The notes beneath the pieces are model-generated. The model worked only from the letters and a program-made list of their open reading frames with translations, was not told where the DNA came from and ran no database searches. Below, piece by piece: positions 42,017 through 44,017 of a DNA stretch of 44,017 nt. The DNA is taken from positions 1-44,017 of the IMG/VR virus record IMGVR_UViG_3300045918_000422; one strand, written 5' to 3'. The stretch comes from a virus. A program made the translations under genes and the position numbers. Position 1 is the stretch's first letter. Each line of letters begins with the position of its first letter.

Positions 42017-44017
42017 CTACGCTTCACTATGCTTCACTTGACAAACCCATAAATAATCATTATAAAACATACACTTACCATGCTGCTCAAGTTTTTTTAT
42101 TACCCTTGAAAGCTTGCTTCGTTTGCTCTGTTGTTCAACATCAAAGAACGGGTATGCAAAAGACCTAAAATGATCGATGTGCACCACCTTAAAAGGCATA
42201 TTTTCAGGCGAATTATTGAAGTATGCTTTTACTTCATTTGGGCATGATACCCCGTGAATTTTTAAGCATTCAAAAAGTGATGAAAATACATTTTGTGATG
42301 TTTGGTCAAGTGGCTTTTTATTGCTATAGCTTACTTCGTCTGTTGATTCCAAAACCACGCCCAAAACATCCTCTCCGTCATCATCTACCATTCCAATATC
42401 AACTGATCTGAACTTAAAAGACATTGCCGATGGCGGTTCGTAGTCTTTCATTTTTGTGTTTTTAAACTCTGTGATAAGCGTATCCTCATCTTTGTGCATA
42501 CGATATTCAAAATCCATACTTGCACGGATAGCACTAGAGCCGCGTGATCGCTCTTTAGCATCATGTCCGCTGTGGTGGATTATTAAGATAGTCGCTCCGA
42601 ACGGCTTTAAAAACATATCAATGTTACTTAAAAACTGTGCGAAGTCTTTCGCGCTGTTCTCGTCACCTGCCCCCATATTTCTATGAAAAGTGTCGATAAC
42701 AATCAAATCGCACCCGCCCCATTCTGCTATGGCATTACAAACCGCGTCAGCACTGGCAATGTCCATAAATGCTGCTGGTTGCTCACTGATTATTAAATTA
42801 TCAGCATTACCGCCGTAATAGTGCTGTAAGGATTTAAATCTTTTCATAAGACCGTAGAAACCTTCTCCACAAATATAAGCAACCTTACACGCTCCAGCGG
42901 TTTTATTGCCTTTAAATTCAAAACCGTTTGCAAGACACCATGACAAGTCCTGCACTAACAAAGACTTGCCACTCGCACTATTGCCGAACAACAAACCCAT
43001 TGTTTCACGTTCAAACAGTCCCTTTACTAACCAGTTAGGTTTGTATTCACGACTTAATAAGTCATTACCAGACACAAAACGAAAAGGGCTTTTCTCGCTT
43101 TCTGGAGCGTTGCTACGGCTTGCTTCACTATTTGCTTCACTCGCATTAGTCCAATAATCAGGCGGTGGAATGTCGGGCATTGCCGAATAATCGAAACTCC
43201 CACTATTTCCGCGTGGTCGGTCTGGCTCGCATGGTTGAGACTGTCCCACTCTAATACCGTCCATGATCGCCTTACGTTCCCGCGCTGTCGTTAGTTCATC
43301 GTCTCCAGCATTACTGCTTATGTAATCACTGGCTTTTTCTAACGCGCTAACAATATCAGACTCAACGACTAACCCCGCCGCGATAAAACCACCTGCCAAT
43401 TTACCCGCTGCTAGTCGTGCCGCGTGATACCCGCCGTTTGTCGCGCTCATGAGAATACTTACCGCCCTGGCTATATATTTTTGTGAAGTGCTTGTAGATG
43501 TGTTTGAAGATGTTTGAGGTTTTGGGGAATGTGTTGAAACTGCGTTAAATTTGACCATGTCAAAACGGTACGGATTAGCCGATAAATTGATATAAATATC
43601 AGTATCAGAACAAACAAAACAAAGTCTACGAACATCTTTGCAAAGCGGATCGATGGTAAAACCATACTGCAAAAAATACGGTGCTATTTGCTCAAAAGCC
43701 TTTTTATAGTCGCTGTCGCTTTTAATTAAATCTAGTGGAACTCTAACCAGTCCCTTTAATCCGTGCTTACTTGGTGATAGCCATAACGCCACTAACTCAG
43801 GTATTGACTGTATAAGTAAACGTCTTGATTTTTCAGTATCATCCAAGCCGTCAATGTCGATATGGAAAAGCCCATTGCTCTCTAAAAAAGAATCGTTTGT
43901 AATCGACTCTTTAAACGTACCAGCAAAAGACCATGACGGAAGCTTTAGTTTTTCTGTTTTATATTCATTTGTGCCGTATTTTGGTAAAGCGTCTATCAGT
44001 TTTTTATACCTGCCTGT
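42017..44017 (-). CDS. Primase/helicase (RepA-like), main part; 5' end wraps to 1-211
   Basis: Joined with 211-1 this gives 694 residues; numbering below is for the joined protein. Residues about 55-190 form the VirE/BT4734-like N-terminal domain (FHIDIDGL, SPSKHGLKGLVRV), related to archaeo-eukaryotic-type primases. A Ser/Thr-rich linker follows. The RepA/DnaB-like helicase core has Walker A GNSASGKS at 373-380, Walker B in GGCDLIVIDTFHRN, TILIIHHSGHDAKERSRGSS (sensor region) and a C-terminal winged-helix-like part. It should unwind and prime phage DNA. Bases 43891-44017 duplicate 1-127. The leucine codon near 43846 only appears to be a start because of the break. Confidence 0.85.
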   Translation of the reverse strand, partial: TGRYKKLIDALPKYGTNEYKTEKLKLPSWSFAGTFKESITNDSFLESNGLFHIDIDGLDDTEKSRRLLIQSIPELVALWLSPSKHGLKGLVRVPLDLIKSDSDYKKAFEQIAPYFLQYGFTIDPLCKDVRRLCFVCSDTDIYINLSANPYRFDMVKFNAVSTHSPKPQTSSNTSTSTSQKYIARAVSILMSATNGGYHAARLAAGKLAGGFIAAGLVVESDIVSALEKASDYISSNAGDDELTTARERKAIMDGIRVGQSQPCEPDRPRGNSGSFDYSAMPDIPPPDYWTNASEANSEASRSNAPESEKSPFRFVSGNDLLSREYKPNWLVKGLFERETMGLLFGNSASGKSLLVQDLSWCLANGFEFKGNKTAGACKVAYICGEGFYGLMKRFKSLQHYYGGNADNLIISEQPAAFMDIASADAVCNAIAEWGGCDLIVIDTFHRNMGAGDENSAKDFAQFLSNIDMFLKPFGATILIIHHSGHDAKERSRGSSAIRASMDFEYRMHKDEDTLITEFKNTKMKDYEPPSAMSFKFRSVDIGMVDDDGEDVLGVVLESTDEVSYSNKKPLDQTSQNVFSSLFECLKIHGVSCPNEVKAYFNNSPENMPFKVVHIDHFRSFAYPFFDVEQQSKRSKLSRVIKKLEQHGKCMFYNDYLWVCQVKHSEA
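43891..44017. repeat. Terminal direct repeat, right copy
   Basis: Identical to 1-127. It lies inside the primase/helicase frame; removing one copy restores one continuous gene and a 43,890-bp circle. Confidence 0.95.

Overview
The window is one complete tailed-phage genome. The first 127 bases are repeated exactly at the right end (1-127 = 43891-44017), so the molecule closes into a circle of 43,890 bp. The cut falls inside the replication gene. I infer a myovirus (sheath, tube, tape measure and a full baseplate set) infecting a Gram-negative, probably gammaproteobacterial host. The inference rests on E. coli-like -35/-10 promoters, Shine-Dalgarno sites, an rrn-type boxA and a lipobox-bearing lysis-type cassette. 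The head/tail gene order and families resemble the 43-49 kb Bcep781-like myoviruses, but this is recall, not a search. I find no integrase, partition genes, tRNA or CRISPR, so a virulent life style is most likely.

Left arm. A minus-strand RHH gene and a primase/helicase gene (split by the contig ends) diverge from a plus-strand recombination block: VRR-NUC nuclease, Rad52-like annealing protein, small zinc protein, YqaJ-type exonuclease and SSB. A minus-strand operon headed by a Cro-like HTH protein (4863-3814) then faces a plus-strand cluster of small genes (5047-7111), which includes a DnaJ-type zinc domain without a J domain. A terminator at 7229-7257 separates this from the late genes.

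Late region (all minus strand, read right to left from about 34.3 kb to 7.3 kb): lysis-like membrane proteins, ParB-methyltransferase fusion, terminase, portal, MuF-like head protein, HExxH virion protein, an independently transcribed three-gene insert (24.6-25.5 kb), prohead protease/scaffold, cement, capsid, connectors, sheath, tube, frameshifted chaperones, tape measure with lysozyme-like domain, baseplate, tail fiber and its chaperone.

Right arm. A plus-strand early-type cluster (34.8-37.9 kb) starts with a boxA leader and two covarying structured RNAs. A minus-strand cluster (41.4-38.0 kb) holds a coiled-coil protein, a second DNA methyltransferase and many small genes. Tandem hairpins at 41.93-42.02 kb sit beside the primase/helicase gene and may mark an origin.

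The most unusual content is regulatory RNA. Three loci (1379-1486 +, 25413-25513 -, 41380-41500 -) share one architecture although their stem sequences differ: a hairpin with an exactly 6-nt loop, then an intrinsic terminator whose apical loop carries the exact 6-nt complement, then a Shine-Dalgarno and start codon. A second, unrelated RNA pair with compensatory changes (34637-34765 and 35094-35228) precedes two adjacent genes. Together with the boxA this suggests that the phage controls its small-gene clusters by terminator read-through.
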